This document shows positions 1 to 7,716 of a stretch of DNA of 64,000 bases, piece by piece. The notes below the pieces were generated by a model. It had not been told where the DNA came from. It did not search any database and was given only the letters and a program-made list of their open reading frames with translations. The position numbers and the translations under genes are program-made. The stretch comes from CAZBME01 sp964645835. Its GTDB lineage: Bacteria; Desulfobacterota; Syntrophia; Syntrophales; UBA8958. How positions within the stretch are numbered: position 1 is the stretch's first letter; each line of letters starts with the position of its first letter. The stretch spans positions 1 through 64,000 of the forward strand of contig CAZYDG010000085.1 of assembly GCA_964645835.1 (NCBI GenBank), in the 5' to 3' direction.

Positions 1-137
1 ATATAATCTGGCTCATGGCGTCACCTCGTGTGTTGATGGGATTTTGTTGGGGAACAAAACTCATATATCACACTTTGTGACGCTATACTACTAATAATTA
101 CAATATGTTACAAATATTTCGCCCCTGCGAAAGTTGA

Positions 138-1097
138 GTTACGGATAGGTCTGGTTCTCTGTCCCCGTCTGGCGGGATAATTTCCGTTAGTGCCTGGGAT
201 GCAAACGGGACATCGCTGCCCGAATCTGCTGGAGTCTCACCCCTGAAGATATACAGCAACAAGACAACGACCATCTCCGGTACTGACCTTGCGGCGCGCT
301 TTTCCTCGGGTACACCGATGACCTACGAGTTTGTCATTGGAGACACGTCCAAATATATCATTACGAATGTAATAAGCAGTGCCGATGGCACGATCAATAT
401 CCCCTATGTGTACAAGGAGGTGCCCAATTTTGTTTCGAATTCCATCGGTGTTTGCAATACCCTGAGGATTACGGATAGGTCCGGTTCTCTGTCCCCGTCT
501 GGCGGGATAATTTCCGTTAGTGCCTGGGATGCAAACGGGACACTGCTTGAGGCATCCGCCAACGCCGTTCCAATGAAGCTTTACAATAACGGTACAACAA
601 TGGTCACCGGCGCCGACCTTGCAGCGCGCTTTCCCACCGCCACCCCCATAACCTATGAGATTCGTATTGATGCAACGAAATACATGATCACAAATATAAA
701 AAGCAGTGCCGACGGTTCGGTCAACATCCCCTACGTGTACTTAAACGGAACAACCGGTTATGCCACGAATTATATCAATGCCTACAGCACCATCAAGATT
801 ACGGATATGTCCGGCACTCTTGTGACCACAGGTGCCACAATCAACGTAAATGCCTGGGATGCAGGCGGGAATGCGCTCACCGAGTCGGAGTATGCCCCAG
901 CATTGAAAATATTCAACAACAGGACAACCGTCATGACCGGCGCCGATCTCATGGCTCGCTTCCCGACGGCCACGCCTGTAAAATACGGATTTTCCGTCGA
1001 GTCGTCGAAATATATCATCACGAACGTGACTGGCAATGCATCAGGGACGATCAATGTCCCCTCGACATATACAAATGGTGTGGCAGGAGGAATATAG
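138..1097 (+). pseudogene. Decayed gene of tandem 110-residue repeats, 5' end missing
   Basis: An open frame carries a protein repeat with a period of exactly 330 bases (110 residues). Equivalent points fall at about 141, 471 and 811-330, and the last copy ends at 1097. Each unit contains a stretch like 'KYIITN..SSADGTINIPY', then 'ITD.SG', 'V.AWDA.G', and finally 'TGADL.ARFPTATP'. The segments at 141-200 and 471-530 are nearly identical in DNA. The first copy has no usable start: an in-frame TGA sits at 135-137, immediately where repeat similarity begins, and upstream sequence is also stopped. I read this as the 3' remnant of a longer exported or surface protein. The earliest ATG in frame is at 318, giving 259 residues, but that start lies inside a repeat and has no clear ribosome site. 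I do not recognise the repeat family. There is no anchor or sorting motif at the C-terminus. Confidence 0.6.
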
Positions 1098-1908
1098 AAT
1101 GATGTTTGTATCAGTTATAAATTTGACCAGAACATGAAGATAGATATGTCATAAGGTTTTTATTGTCAGGGCATTCTTGGAATTCGAGAAGAATTTATTC
1201 AGAGGGAAGGGTGAATGAAACAACATTCATATTCGCCCTTCCTTTCCGTAATCATAAATATCCAAATTTTTACGAAACATTTGTTTGTAGATGACAGAGA
1301 TAACCGCCACCACAATTATTTTCTTTCATTTCACATGAACAGTTCTGGTTGTAACATAATAGATATTCAATCGAGTTTTTCATAAAGAAGACGCTGTCCG
1401 TTCCTTCCTGAAAGAGAGCTCTTGATGATTTTTAAGAAATACTTTCTTTCAAACGCGAATTAATGATGACAGCTCTTATTACAGCCCATGTTCTTGGAAG
1501 CAAGATCTCTACGGATGAAGAAACGTCAAGCTAACGAATTATGCCATAAAAAATAATCTTGTTTTCCTAACCGATCGAGCTTTTTCTGTTTTGCGGATCT
1601 CGCATAGGACAAATCCTTATAGATATAATCAGACGTCACCTCATTGTTTATGATCGGGGATTCTTCTAACCTGCTCTCGATATTAAATACTTAGTGGGAA
1701 AATGCATATCCGAAAGTCAGTCCGGTATCTATACTCTTTATCGGTTTTACGGTCTTGAAACTGACGGGGTGTTGGCAAACGACGAACATCATCAGACCTT
1801 TACTTCTATGACATATTCGTTCCATCACTGCCTCTTTAGAATAACGCGGAAATTTAGGTTCGGACGAAAGCAAGTTCTTATCAAACAAATCAAATAGGGG
1901 ATTTTATC
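1098..1908. other. Gene-poor AT-rich spacer
   Basis: About 810 bases without a convincing gene. Two short overlapping frames on opposite strands near 1691-1897 have no ribosome site, no recognisable residues and mirror each other, so I do not accept either. The only structure seen is the hairpin at 1204-1242. Together with the truncated repeat gene to the left and the tiny cytochrome-like gene to the right, the stretch looks like a decayed accessory region. Confidence 0.5.
1204..1246 (+). terminator. Hairpin, possible rho-independent terminator
   Basis: The arms GGAAGGGTGAAT and ATTCGCCCTTCC pair with one mismatch, and an inner TGAATG/CATTCA stem closes the loop. The downstream T-run is short (CCTTTCC). 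It lies 106 bases after the decayed repeat gene and could end its transcript. Confidence 0.4.
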
Positions 1909-2130
1909 ATGAAAGACGTATCTGTCCGCAAGCTTTTAACATGTACCGTGGTTATTGTCTTCTTTTTGACCTGTATGCCGTATGGTCATGCCAATCAATC
2001 TTCGCATCCAGTCAAATACAAGCAGGCGAAAACCTTAAACGATTCCCAATCAGATGTGTATAGTTTATCTGCCCATCAAACAAGACCAAACACGATGTTC
2101 GGGGGGAAGAAGTGTACGGACTGCCACTAG
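1909..2130 (+). CDS. Small exported protein ending in a single CxxCH haem motif
   Basis: The 73-residue product has a clear N-terminal signal peptide: basic residues, a hydrophobic core from about 10 to 22, and a likely cut after GHA near residue 28. The mature part is about 45 polar residues. The last five residues are CTDCH, the haem c attachment motif CxxCH, directly followed by TAG. A cytochrome c normally has many residues after the motif, including the second haem ligand, so this is either a truncated multihaem cytochrome or a minimal haem carrier. The next in-frame codons after the stop soon meet another stop, so simple readthrough does not restore a longer protein. A weak ribosome site (GGGG) precedes the ATG. 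Function is not assigned. Confidence 0.5.
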   Translation: MKDVSVRKLLTCTVVIVFFLTCMPYGHANQSSHPVKYKQAKTLNDSQSDVYSLSAHQTRPNTMFGGKKCTDCH

Positions 2131-2649
2131 AAACCAATGTAAATAGCGCTGTGACAAGTATACTTTACTACAGACGGTAAGAGAAAAAAATAGAAGAGAT
2201 ACGTGCAGAAATCAGCCGCCGGTACGTACAATTAAACAGCAATTAATTATTTGCAGACGTCCATTACTGTGTCGACATATCCAAACAGAAAGTCGACACT
2301 CCTTCGCCGCTTGGGTAGGGCAACACCCTAGAGGGTAGCAACCTGTGGGGATGCCCCTACTCAGCGTGTTTCATTTGTTTATATCCAGATGATTCTTTAC
2401 CCAGACCCAATAACACTTCCATCCATTTTTTATGAAAACCAAACATGCAAGTCCGCTCCACAACCAGCAGCACCGCCTGGACACATACAGCCGAAATCGA
2501 GTGATGGAACACAGCACTACAGGGGTGTGGTCAGAAGAAGAGCCTTGCTTAACGCTGTTGTCGGCGGAATAATGAGTTGCCGGCATACTTCGGCCTTGTC
2601 GAGGAATGCAAGGCATGAATCACATGTGATGAAACTGTGCCGATGTCTT
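2131..2649. other. Spacer between converging genes
   Basis: About 520 bases lie between the haem-motif protein and the end of the flavin reductase on the other strand. Open frames here are interrupted or antisense continuations of the neighbour and have no support. The one notable item is the folded inverted-repeat element at 2309-2366. Confidence 0.45.
2309..2366. repeat. Multi-stem inverted repeat of unknown kind
   Basis: The outer arms, near 2309-2321 and 2353-2366, are imperfectly complementary (GGTAGGGC with GCCCCTAC as the core). An inner perfect stem, ACCCT/AGGGT, sits at about 2325-2336. The shape suggests a folded RNA or DNA element with two or three stems. It matches no riboswitch, attC site or terminator I know; there is no T-run on either strand. 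Confidence 0.3.
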
Positions 2650-3252
2650 TTATCGCCGGGCCTTGCCTTTGTTTTTCCGCACGGAAAAGCCAAAATGTCC
2701 CAGGCAGCGGCCCAGGGCAAAATAGTGGCCGTGGGCATAGGCCACAAGACCGCCTTTTTCAAGGCGAAGCCGCCCTTTGGCATCGATCAGGGAGGATGTA
2801 ACCTGGACGGCAACGATCTCGGCGAGGAACAAGGTATGGGAGCCCAGGGTAATCGATTGGCGTGTTCGGCATTCGATATTTATGGGGCATTCCAGAACAA
2901 TGGGGCTTTGAACCTTCTTTGCTGCCGCCGGTGTCAGTCCCGTGACGGCAAACTTGTCGGCATCGCGCCCGGAGACGACACCGCACCAATCCAGGGCCCT
3001 GGCCTCACGAAGAGAGGGGACATTAACTACAAATTCACCAGTACTTTTTATGATCTCATAGGAATACCGTTCGGGACGAACGGAAATGGAGAGCATTGGC
3101 GGTTCGCTGCATATGGTGCCTGTCCAGGCAATGGTAATCAGGTTCGATTTCCAGCCTTCCAATCCGCCGCAGCTTACCAAAACAGCGGGAACCGGCGAAA
3201 GAACAGTGCCGGGCTTCCACGATTGTTTTTCAATAGGTCCTCTTTGGGGCAT
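2650..3252 (-). CDS. Flavin reductase-like FMN-binding protein (flavoredoxin family)
   Basis: The product is about 200 residues in the flavin reductase-like/flavoredoxin family, which bind FMN in a split barrel and pass electrons from NAD(P)H or ferredoxin partners. Typical features are the early segment 'PAVLVSCGG' followed by 'NLITIAWTGT', then 'PPMLSISVRPERYSYEII' and 'GEFVVNVP', which form the flavin-binding core. The frame stays open to 3321, but the ATG at 3252 is preferred because it lies 20 bases after the stop of the upstream gene, whereas the longer form would overlap it. The gene probably forms a two-gene unit with the phasin-like gene. The electron-transfer partner cannot be told from the sequence. 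Confidence 0.8.
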   Translation of the reverse strand: MPQRGPIEKQSWKPGTVLSPVPAVLVSCGGLEGWKSNLITIAWTGTICSEPPMLSISVRPERYSYEIIKSTGEFVVNVPSLREARALDWCGVVSGRDADKFAVTGLTPAAAKKVQSPIVLECPINIECRTRQSITLGSHTLFLAEIVAVQVTSSLIDAKGRLRLEKGGLVAYAHGHYFALGRCLGHFGFSVRKNKGKARR

Positions 3253-3271
3253 ATTTATCCAAATTTTCCAA

Positions 3272-3529
3272 TTAACTGGTCTTATCGAAAAACGCTTCCG
3301 CCTTTTTATAGTTTTCGTCAACGCGGGCCTTTAGCTCATCAAAGCCCCGCCGGTATGACTCGACCCAGTCAATGACAAGTTTTATTCCTTCGGCGGGTAT
3401 AACGGGATTTTTCTCAAACGATGTAACGACCTGTCTTGTAAAATAATCCTGCAATCGCGCCATGGATTGAAACGAATTGTCCATGGCCATTTTCTGGATT
3501 GACAACCACTGCATCATTAAATGATCCAT
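3272..3529 (-). CDS. Small helical phasin-like protein
   Basis: The 85-residue product is predicted to be almost entirely amphipathic helix and carries spaced aromatic and charged residues typical of phasin-family proteins, which coat polyhydroxyalkanoate granules. The similarity is in character only; I see no diagnostic motif, so the family call is tentative. The ATG at 3529 was chosen because a strong AGGAGGAGG ribosome site lies six bases upstream; the frame extends 11 codons further but would place that site inside the gene. It is followed after 22 bases by the flavin reductase gene on the same strand and is divergent from the methyltransferase gene at 3620. Confidence 0.55.
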   Translation of the reverse strand: MDHLMMQWLSIQKMAMDNSFQSMARLQDYFTRQVVTSFEKNPVIPAEGIKLVIDWVESYRRGFDELKARVDENYKKAEAFFDKTS

Positions 3530-3619
3530 CCGGTTTCCTCCTCCTACATTTCTTCTTTTCATGTGAGAGTCTCTTCTATATATTTAAAAAACTCTGGAGA
3601 CAAGGAAATTGAGACGCAA

Positions 3620-4393
3620 ATGGAAAGAAGCAAAGAGTTTAGCGTTCCTCGGGTTATGGAGGGCGAAACTGTCGATTACCCACCCGGCAGTCGGCTCAAG
3701 GTGATACAGAAAAAACGGGGTTACAGATTTTCCGTGGATGCCATTCTGGTGGCACAGTTCGTCCGGCCGGTGAAGGGTGGAGCAATCATTGATCTGGGGA
3801 CGGGAAGCGGCGTGATTGCCATGATCCTCGCCTTACGGCAATCCGGAAGCCGGGTTGTGGGAATTGAGATTCAATCGTCTCTGGCGGACATGGCCCGCCG
3901 TTCCGTGGCCCTGAACGGCATTGCGGAACGTGTGGAGATTGTCGGGGGTGATCTTAGGCGGATAGAGGATTTGGTCGGGCCCGGTTCTTTCGATATGGCC
4001 GTACTTAATCCTCCCTATAGAAGGCTCCTTTCGGGGCGGGTCAATCCCGAAGGTGAAAAGGCCCTGGCGAGACACGAGATTGTCGGTTCCCTGGATGATT
4101 TTCTTCGGGCGGCCGAATATGCCCTGAAGCCGGGGGGCCGGGTGTCCGTAATTTACCCTGCCCGGAGGATGGTTGAATTGCTCAGCAGTATGCGCCACCA
4201 CCGTCTGGAACCCAAACGGTGCCGGATGGTTCATTCTTATCCTGGTAAAAGAGGGGATTTTATCCTGGCAGAGGGCATTGCCGGCGGTCGGGAGGAAGTA
4301 GCCGTCCTGCCACCACTTTACATCTACAATCCCGATGGCGGCTATTCCGAAGCGATGATGAACGTCTTTAGCGACGTGGCTTCTTTTCCATGA
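3620..4393 (+). CDS. TrmN6/YfiC-like class I methyltransferase
   Basis: This is a 257-residue S-adenosylmethionine-dependent methyltransferase. The AdoMet-binding loop 'IIDLGTGSGVIAMILAL' is followed by 'VVGIEIQ', and the catalytic 'LNPPYRR' matches the N-P-P-Y signature of enzymes that methylate adenine or other planar nitrogens. The leading 'YRFSVDAILVAQF' segment is characteristic of the COG4123 group, to which E. coli TrmN6, the methyltransferase for A37 of tRNA1(Val), belongs. Substrate assignment to tRNA is by family only. The frame is open from 3521, but the start at 3620 fits the family length and has a purine-rich AAGGAAA upstream. Its last 26 bases overlap the end of the convergent gene on the minus strand. 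Confidence 0.78.
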   Translation: MERSKEFSVPRVMEGETVDYPPGSRLKVIQKKRGYRFSVDAILVAQFVRPVKGGAIIDLGTGSGVIAMILALRQSGSRVVGIEIQSSLADMARRSVALNGIAERVEIVGGDLRRIEDLVGPGSFDMAVLNPPYRRLLSGRVNPEGEKALARHEIVGSLDDFLRAAEYALKPGGRVSVIYPARRMVELLSSMRHHRLEPKRCRMVHSYPGKRGDFILAEGIAGGREEVAVLPPLYIYNPDGGYSEAMMNVFSDVASFP

Positions 4394-4874
4394 GACGGCG
4401 ACGGCCGATTTCCTTCGTCATGACCCGTTCCAGAATGGTTCTCAGTTCTTCATCGCCGACAACGGCAAGGCTTTCCTTGATGATGCGCTGGTCCCTGGGT
4501 TTCAAGGGGGCCGTCTGAAGCTGCAGCGGAGGAATGGGCGCCTTTGTCTTTCGCGGGGCAGGAGGCAGACCGATTGAAAAATGGATGGATGTAATCGCAT
4601 CACGCCCTGATAGCTCATTGAACTTTGCCGTTATCTCTTCTTTCATGAACTGCAGTTGATGCAGCCAAACGGACGTTGCCACCTTCACCTTCAAGACGCC
4701 TTTCTTAATGTGTTCCGGGAAGGTCTGGGCCGAGATCTGCGGGCCCACGGCCTGGTCCCATAGGCGCCGAAGCGCCTGGTCCTCGAAGTGAAGGGGGATT
4801 TTCTGCTTTTTCAGAGCCAGCTGGAGGATGTCGCTCAGTTTCTGAGGTTTCTTATGAGATCCGCGTCTGATCAT
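4368..4874 (-). CDS. DciA/DUF721-like protein
   Basis: The 168-residue basic protein has a DUF721/DciA-type domain at about residues 10-95, with the conserved pattern 'LRRLWDQAVGPQISAQTFPEHIKKGVLKVKVATSVWLHQLQFMK'-like spacing of W, G, L and V residues. DciA family members in bacteria that lack DnaC help load the replicative helicase. The rest, from about 100 to 168, is a low-complexity proline-rich linker and a charged helical tail. The gene is the last of a minus-strand trio behind the phosphoglycerate mutase-like and macrodomain genes, 31 bases after the latter. It overlaps the methyltransferase gene tail to tail. No strong ribosome site is seen. Confidence 0.65.
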   Translation of the reverse strand: MIRRGSHKKPQKLSDILQLALKKQKIPLHFEDQALRRLWDQAVGPQISAQTFPEHIKKGVLKVKVATSVWLHQLQFMKEEITAKFNELSGRDAITSIHFSIGLPPAPRKTKAPIPPLQLQTAPLKPRDQRIIKESLAVVGDEELRTILERVMTKEIGRRRLMEKKPRR

Positions 4875-4905
4875 TATGAAAGGTTTTCATCATAAAGGGA
4901 TTGTT

Positions 4906-5436
4906 TTATACAAGCTTCCGCAGTTCCTCGGCGAAAACGTCGTATGTCTTCCGGTCAAAGAGCACGAATCGGACGCGTTCAAGATCGCCATTTTCCCGCA
5001 GGTAATCGACGGCCGTCTTCAGGGCGATATGGGCTGCCTCAGCCAGGGGATAGCCGTAAATCCCCGCGCTGATCGCCGGAAAGGCGATACTTTTCAGCCC
5101 CTTTGCCGAAGCCAGTTTGAGGCTCTCCAGATAGGCGCTTCGCAGGAGGCCCGCTTCTCCTTTTGTACCGCCGCGGTAGATGGGGCCGACGGTATGGATA
5201 ACATATCTGGCCTTGAGACGGCCTCCCGTGGTGATGACGGCCTGTCCCGTCGGGCAAAAGCCTATTTTCCGGCATTCTTCCATGATGGCCGGCCCGCCTG
5301 CCCGGTGAATCGCTCCATCGACGCCCGCTCCACCCGCGAGTCGTTCATTGGCGGCGTTTACGATGGCATCTGTCTCTTCCTCCGTAATATCGCCCAAGAC
5401 TAAAGAGACCGTGCTTTGATGGATTTGGGCGTCCAT
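4906..5436 (-). CDS. Macrodomain protein (O-acetyl-ADP-ribose deacetylase-like)
   Basis: The 176-residue protein is a single macrodomain of the YmdB/MacroD type. It shows the typical 'GDIT....DAIVNAANERLAGGAGVDGAIH' segment, with the Asn and Gly-rich loop that bind ADP-ribose, then 'AVITTGGRLKARYVIHTVGP' and 'SIAFPAISAGIYGYP', which closes the binding cleft. Family members hydrolyse O-acetyl-ADP-ribose or remove ADP-ribose from acidic side chains, mainly in the cytoplasm. The start codon is only two bases after the stop of the phosphoglycerate mutase-like gene, so the two are almost certainly co-transcribed and perhaps translationally coupled. The specific substrate is not known. Confidence 0.88.
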   Translation of the reverse strand: MDAQIHQSTVSLVLGDITEEETDAIVNAANERLAGGAGVDGAIHRAGGPAIMEECRKIGFCPTGQAVITTGGRLKARYVIHTVGPIYRGGTKGEAGLLRSAYLESLKLASAKGLKSIAFPAISAGIYGYPLAEAAHIALKTAVDYLRENGDLERVRFVLFDRKTYDVFAEELRKLV

Positions 5437-5438
5437 GC

Positions 5439-7028
5439 TTATGCCTCCCTTCTCATGGCCACCGGCGTTCCTTCTCCATAAAGGAGCATCCGGTAGGTCT
5501 TTTCAATGCGATCCCAGTTTTCTTCCCGGTCCATGGACCAGTAACGTCCGATGACGGACACAACGCGACCCACACCCAGGTTCTCACAGGTACTTTCGAC
5601 TTCCTCGATGTATCGGGGACCGCTTTCCGGCAATTCGCCGCGACGGCCCAGCATGGCATGTATGTAAACCTCCGGAACCCCTTCCCGCCTGGCCATTTCC
5701 AGGAGGGCAAACAGGTGGTGGAGGGAGCCATGGGAACTGAAAAATGAAACGATGCCCATAAGATGAAGGGCGGAGGACCGTTTCTTGGCCCAGGCCATGA
5801 CGCTTTGAAAGGCTGGATTCATATAGAAAGACCCGTCAGCGATGGCACGGTCGATCTTGACGCGGTCCGAATAGATCAGCCGGCCGGCGCCGATATGGAG
5901 ATGTCCCGCTTCGGAATTGCCGACGGTTCCCGATGGGAGGCCGACGGCCTCTCCGGATGCTTGGAGGAGAGTATGGGGATGGGAAGCTAGTAATCCATCC
6001 AGTACGGGCGTCCGGGCCTTGGCGATAAGGTTCCCATGCGGATCGGGGTTGGCGCCCCATCCGTCGAGGACGAGAAACAGGATGCGCCGTGATGGAGTCG
6101 CTTCAAAGAGCCCGCTCTCAATGAGGGAAGTGCCTGTCATCAGCGACGGTTTTGCGATACCCATTAGATGGAGGATTGTCGGCGCCACGTCCGTCAGGCT
6201 GCCGCCGGAGAGCAGAGAGACGTTTCTGCCGGCATTAATGAGGATGAAGGGAACAGGGCTGTCCGTGTGGCCCGTATCCACGGCGCCGTCGGGATAAAGC
6301 CACTTTTCCACCGTGCCGTGGTCGGCGCTCACTATGACCGTCATTCCCTCTGCCAGGGCCGCTTTTACCGCTCGGCCCGTCGCGTTATCGACAGCCTCGA
6401 CAGCCGTAAGGATGGCCGCCTCGTTTTCGATGTGGCCAACGACGTCCACATTGGGGAAGTTGGCGAAGACGAAACGGCAGTAGTTGTCGCCGATCTTGCC
6501 AATGACCGTTTCCGTAATCTCTTCGATGGACATTTGCGGCGCTTCGTCAAAGAGCGTGACGTCCTTTCGGGTGGGAACGATGATCTTCTCTTCTCCCGGG
6601 AAGGGTTCACCCCGTTTTCCGTTAAGAAAAAATCCGACGTGGACCGCTTTTTCCGCCTCCGTGATCTTGACCTGCCGGATGCCATGTTTCGACAGGACCT
6701 CGCTCAAGGTGTCGCGGATGACGCCGTCGGGGGGGAAGGCCACAGCCACGTTCAGGGCTTCGTCGTATTCGATCATCGTTGCATAGCGGAGGCCGAGGCT
6801 CTCCTCGACGGGAAAGGCCGCAAATCCCTTCTCCGTCAGGCTTCTGGTGAGTTCGATCTCCCGTTCACCCCGGATATTGTAAAAAATGACCCCGTCTTCC
6901 CGGTGGATCCTGCCGATCGCCCTGCCGTCAGGTCCCGCCAGCACAAGGGGACGCAGTGTTTCGTCTTCCTCTCCGGCCTTATAGGCTTCGCGAATGGCAG
7001 CGGATAGTTCATTATGGACAATCTTCAT
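5439..7028 (-). CDS. Circularly permuted cofactor-independent phosphoglycerate mutase-like protein
   Basis: The 529-residue protein contains both halves of cofactor-independent phosphoglycerate mutase (iPGM) in swapped order. Residues 1 to about 308 match the part that is C-terminal in ordinary iPGM: EKAVH with K127, the metal-binding D195 and H199, ADHG with D236 and H237, and H254 in DTGHT. Residues 314-529 match the part that is normally N-terminal: LDGWG with metal ligand D322, GNSEAGH with the catalytic Ser372, and GRYWSMDR. All expected Mn/Zn ligands and the phosphorylated serine are therefore present. The substrate-binding loop normally written DGRDTPP reads GRRGELP, and SDGGVHSH reads SFFSSHGS, so substrate choice may differ. 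The ATG has an AGGAG site six bases upstream. It heads the unit with the macrodomain and DciA-like genes. Confidence 0.8.
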   Translation of the reverse strand: MKIVHNELSAAIREAYKAGEEDETLRPLVLAGPDGRAIGRIHREDGVIFYNIRGEREIELTRSLTEKGFAAFPVEESLGLRYATMIEYDEALNVAVAFPPDGVIRDTLSEVLSKHGIRQVKITEAEKAVHVGFFLNGKRGEPFPGEEKIIVPTRKDVTLFDEAPQMSIEEITETVIGKIGDNYCRFVFANFPNVDVVGHIENEAAILTAVEAVDNATGRAVKAALAEGMTVIVSADHGTVEKWLYPDGAVDTGHTDSPVPFILINAGRNVSLLSGGSLTDVAPTILHLMGIAKPSLMTGTSLIESGLFEATPSRRILFLVLDGWGANPDPHGNLIAKARTPVLDGLLASHPHTLLQASGEAVGLPSGTVGNSEAGHLHIGAGRLIYSDRVKIDRAIADGSFYMNPAFQSVMAWAKKRSSALHLMGIVSFFSSHGSLHHLFALLEMARREGVPEVYIHAMLGRRGELPESGPRYIEEVESTCENLGVGRVVSVIGRYWSMDREENWDRIEKTYRMLLYGEGTPVAMRREA

Positions 7029-7041
7029 GATGCTCCTGTAA

Positions 7042-7163
7042 TCCGATTCTAAATCAAAGCTCTATCTTCGTTGTCTTCGTCATCGGCTCCTCGACGTATT
7101 TCTGTATACGCCTGCGTCGCCTCTTCCTCGCCGCCTTGATATCATCTTTGATTTAGAACCGGA
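7042..7163. repeat. Dispersed 122-bp element with terminal inverted repeats, copy 1
   Basis: Both ends carry an 18-19 base inverted repeat whose inner 13 bases (TTCTAAATCAAAG and CTTTGATTTAGAA) match perfectly. The inside is GC-rich and contains a run rich in GTCGTC-like trinucleotides and the core GTATACGCCTGCGTCGCC. A second copy lies in inverted orientation at 21013-21133. It looks like a small non-coding mobile element (MITE-like) between genes on opposite strands. Confidence 0.75.
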
Positions 7164-7362
7164 ATAATTTTGTGTATGATTTAACAGTCTCCGGCGCTTC
7201 TGAGAGACGAAGAGATTTATTTCTAATGGAAGACCACCGTCATGTAAAGGGAAAAAGACAGTTTATTCTTATTTGTGATCCGGATGAATACGGTTTTGTG
7301 TTGATCCATTGTCCTCAAAATGATAAGATGTTCGCATTACAAAGGATTCAAGGTTCCCGGTT

Positions 7363-7716
7363 ATGGAAAAAAAGCCGGATGATATTTTACAGCAGGAGAT
7401 TCTAAAAGAGAGGGCAGAGGTCCTTAGCCGTGCCGGTCACAGTGTTGAACAGGCCCTGATCAATCTGCGCGTCTTGGAGGAATCCATCGAGGGACAGTGC
7501 CGTGACCTTCACAGGACGGGGCATCGTACGGCCATCTCCGGAGAAATCAAGGAGATAAATAGCAAGATTAATCGTTATAACCGGCTGCGTGAGTATGCCA
7601 AGCTTCGTTATCATTATCTGATCATTACCCGTGAAGCCATCGGATTGCGAAGGCATCATCGTATAGAGGAAATATACCCCATTCCGCCCAAAAAGAGGCA
7701 TCTCCAGGAGACCTGA
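7363..7716 (+). CDS. Conserved hypothetical protein, charged and helical
   Basis: The 117-residue product is rich in Glu, Arg and Lys, with two long predicted helices (about 7-45 and 55-95) and no signal peptide, so it is probably cytoplasmic. I do not recognise the family. Its stop overlaps the start of pcm in TGATG, which indicates translational coupling and supports it as a real gene. An upstream frame from 7172 in another reading phase has no support. Its context before pcm and nlpD suggests expression with them but says nothing firm about function. Confidence 0.6.
   Translation: MEKKPDDILQQEILKERAEVLSRAGHSVEQALINLRVLEESIEGQCRDLHRTGHRTAISGEIKEINSKINRYNRLREYAKLRYHYLIITREAIGLRRHHRIEEIYPIPPKKRHLQET

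Noticed and set aside
1691..1897. Small genes on either strand in the spacer
   Set aside because: Two overlapping frames mirror each other, with no ribosome site and no family likeness.
2389..3375. A 328-residue open frame on the plus strand
   Set aside because: It is antisense to the flavin reductase and phasin-like genes, has a random-looking composition and no conserved motif.
6168..7007. A 279-residue open frame on the plus strand
   Set aside because: It lies antisense within the phosphoglycerate mutase-like gene and mirrors its codon pattern; no ribosome site or motif.
5439..7028. Mutase-like gene as a chance fusion of two adjacent gene fragments
   Set aside because: Both halves are complete and complementary, the linker is short and the frame is continuous, which fits a permutation better than two fragments.
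7172..7405. A 77-residue open frame before the hypothetical gene at 7363
   Set aside because: It overlaps the better-supported gene in another phase and has no ribosome site or conserved feature.
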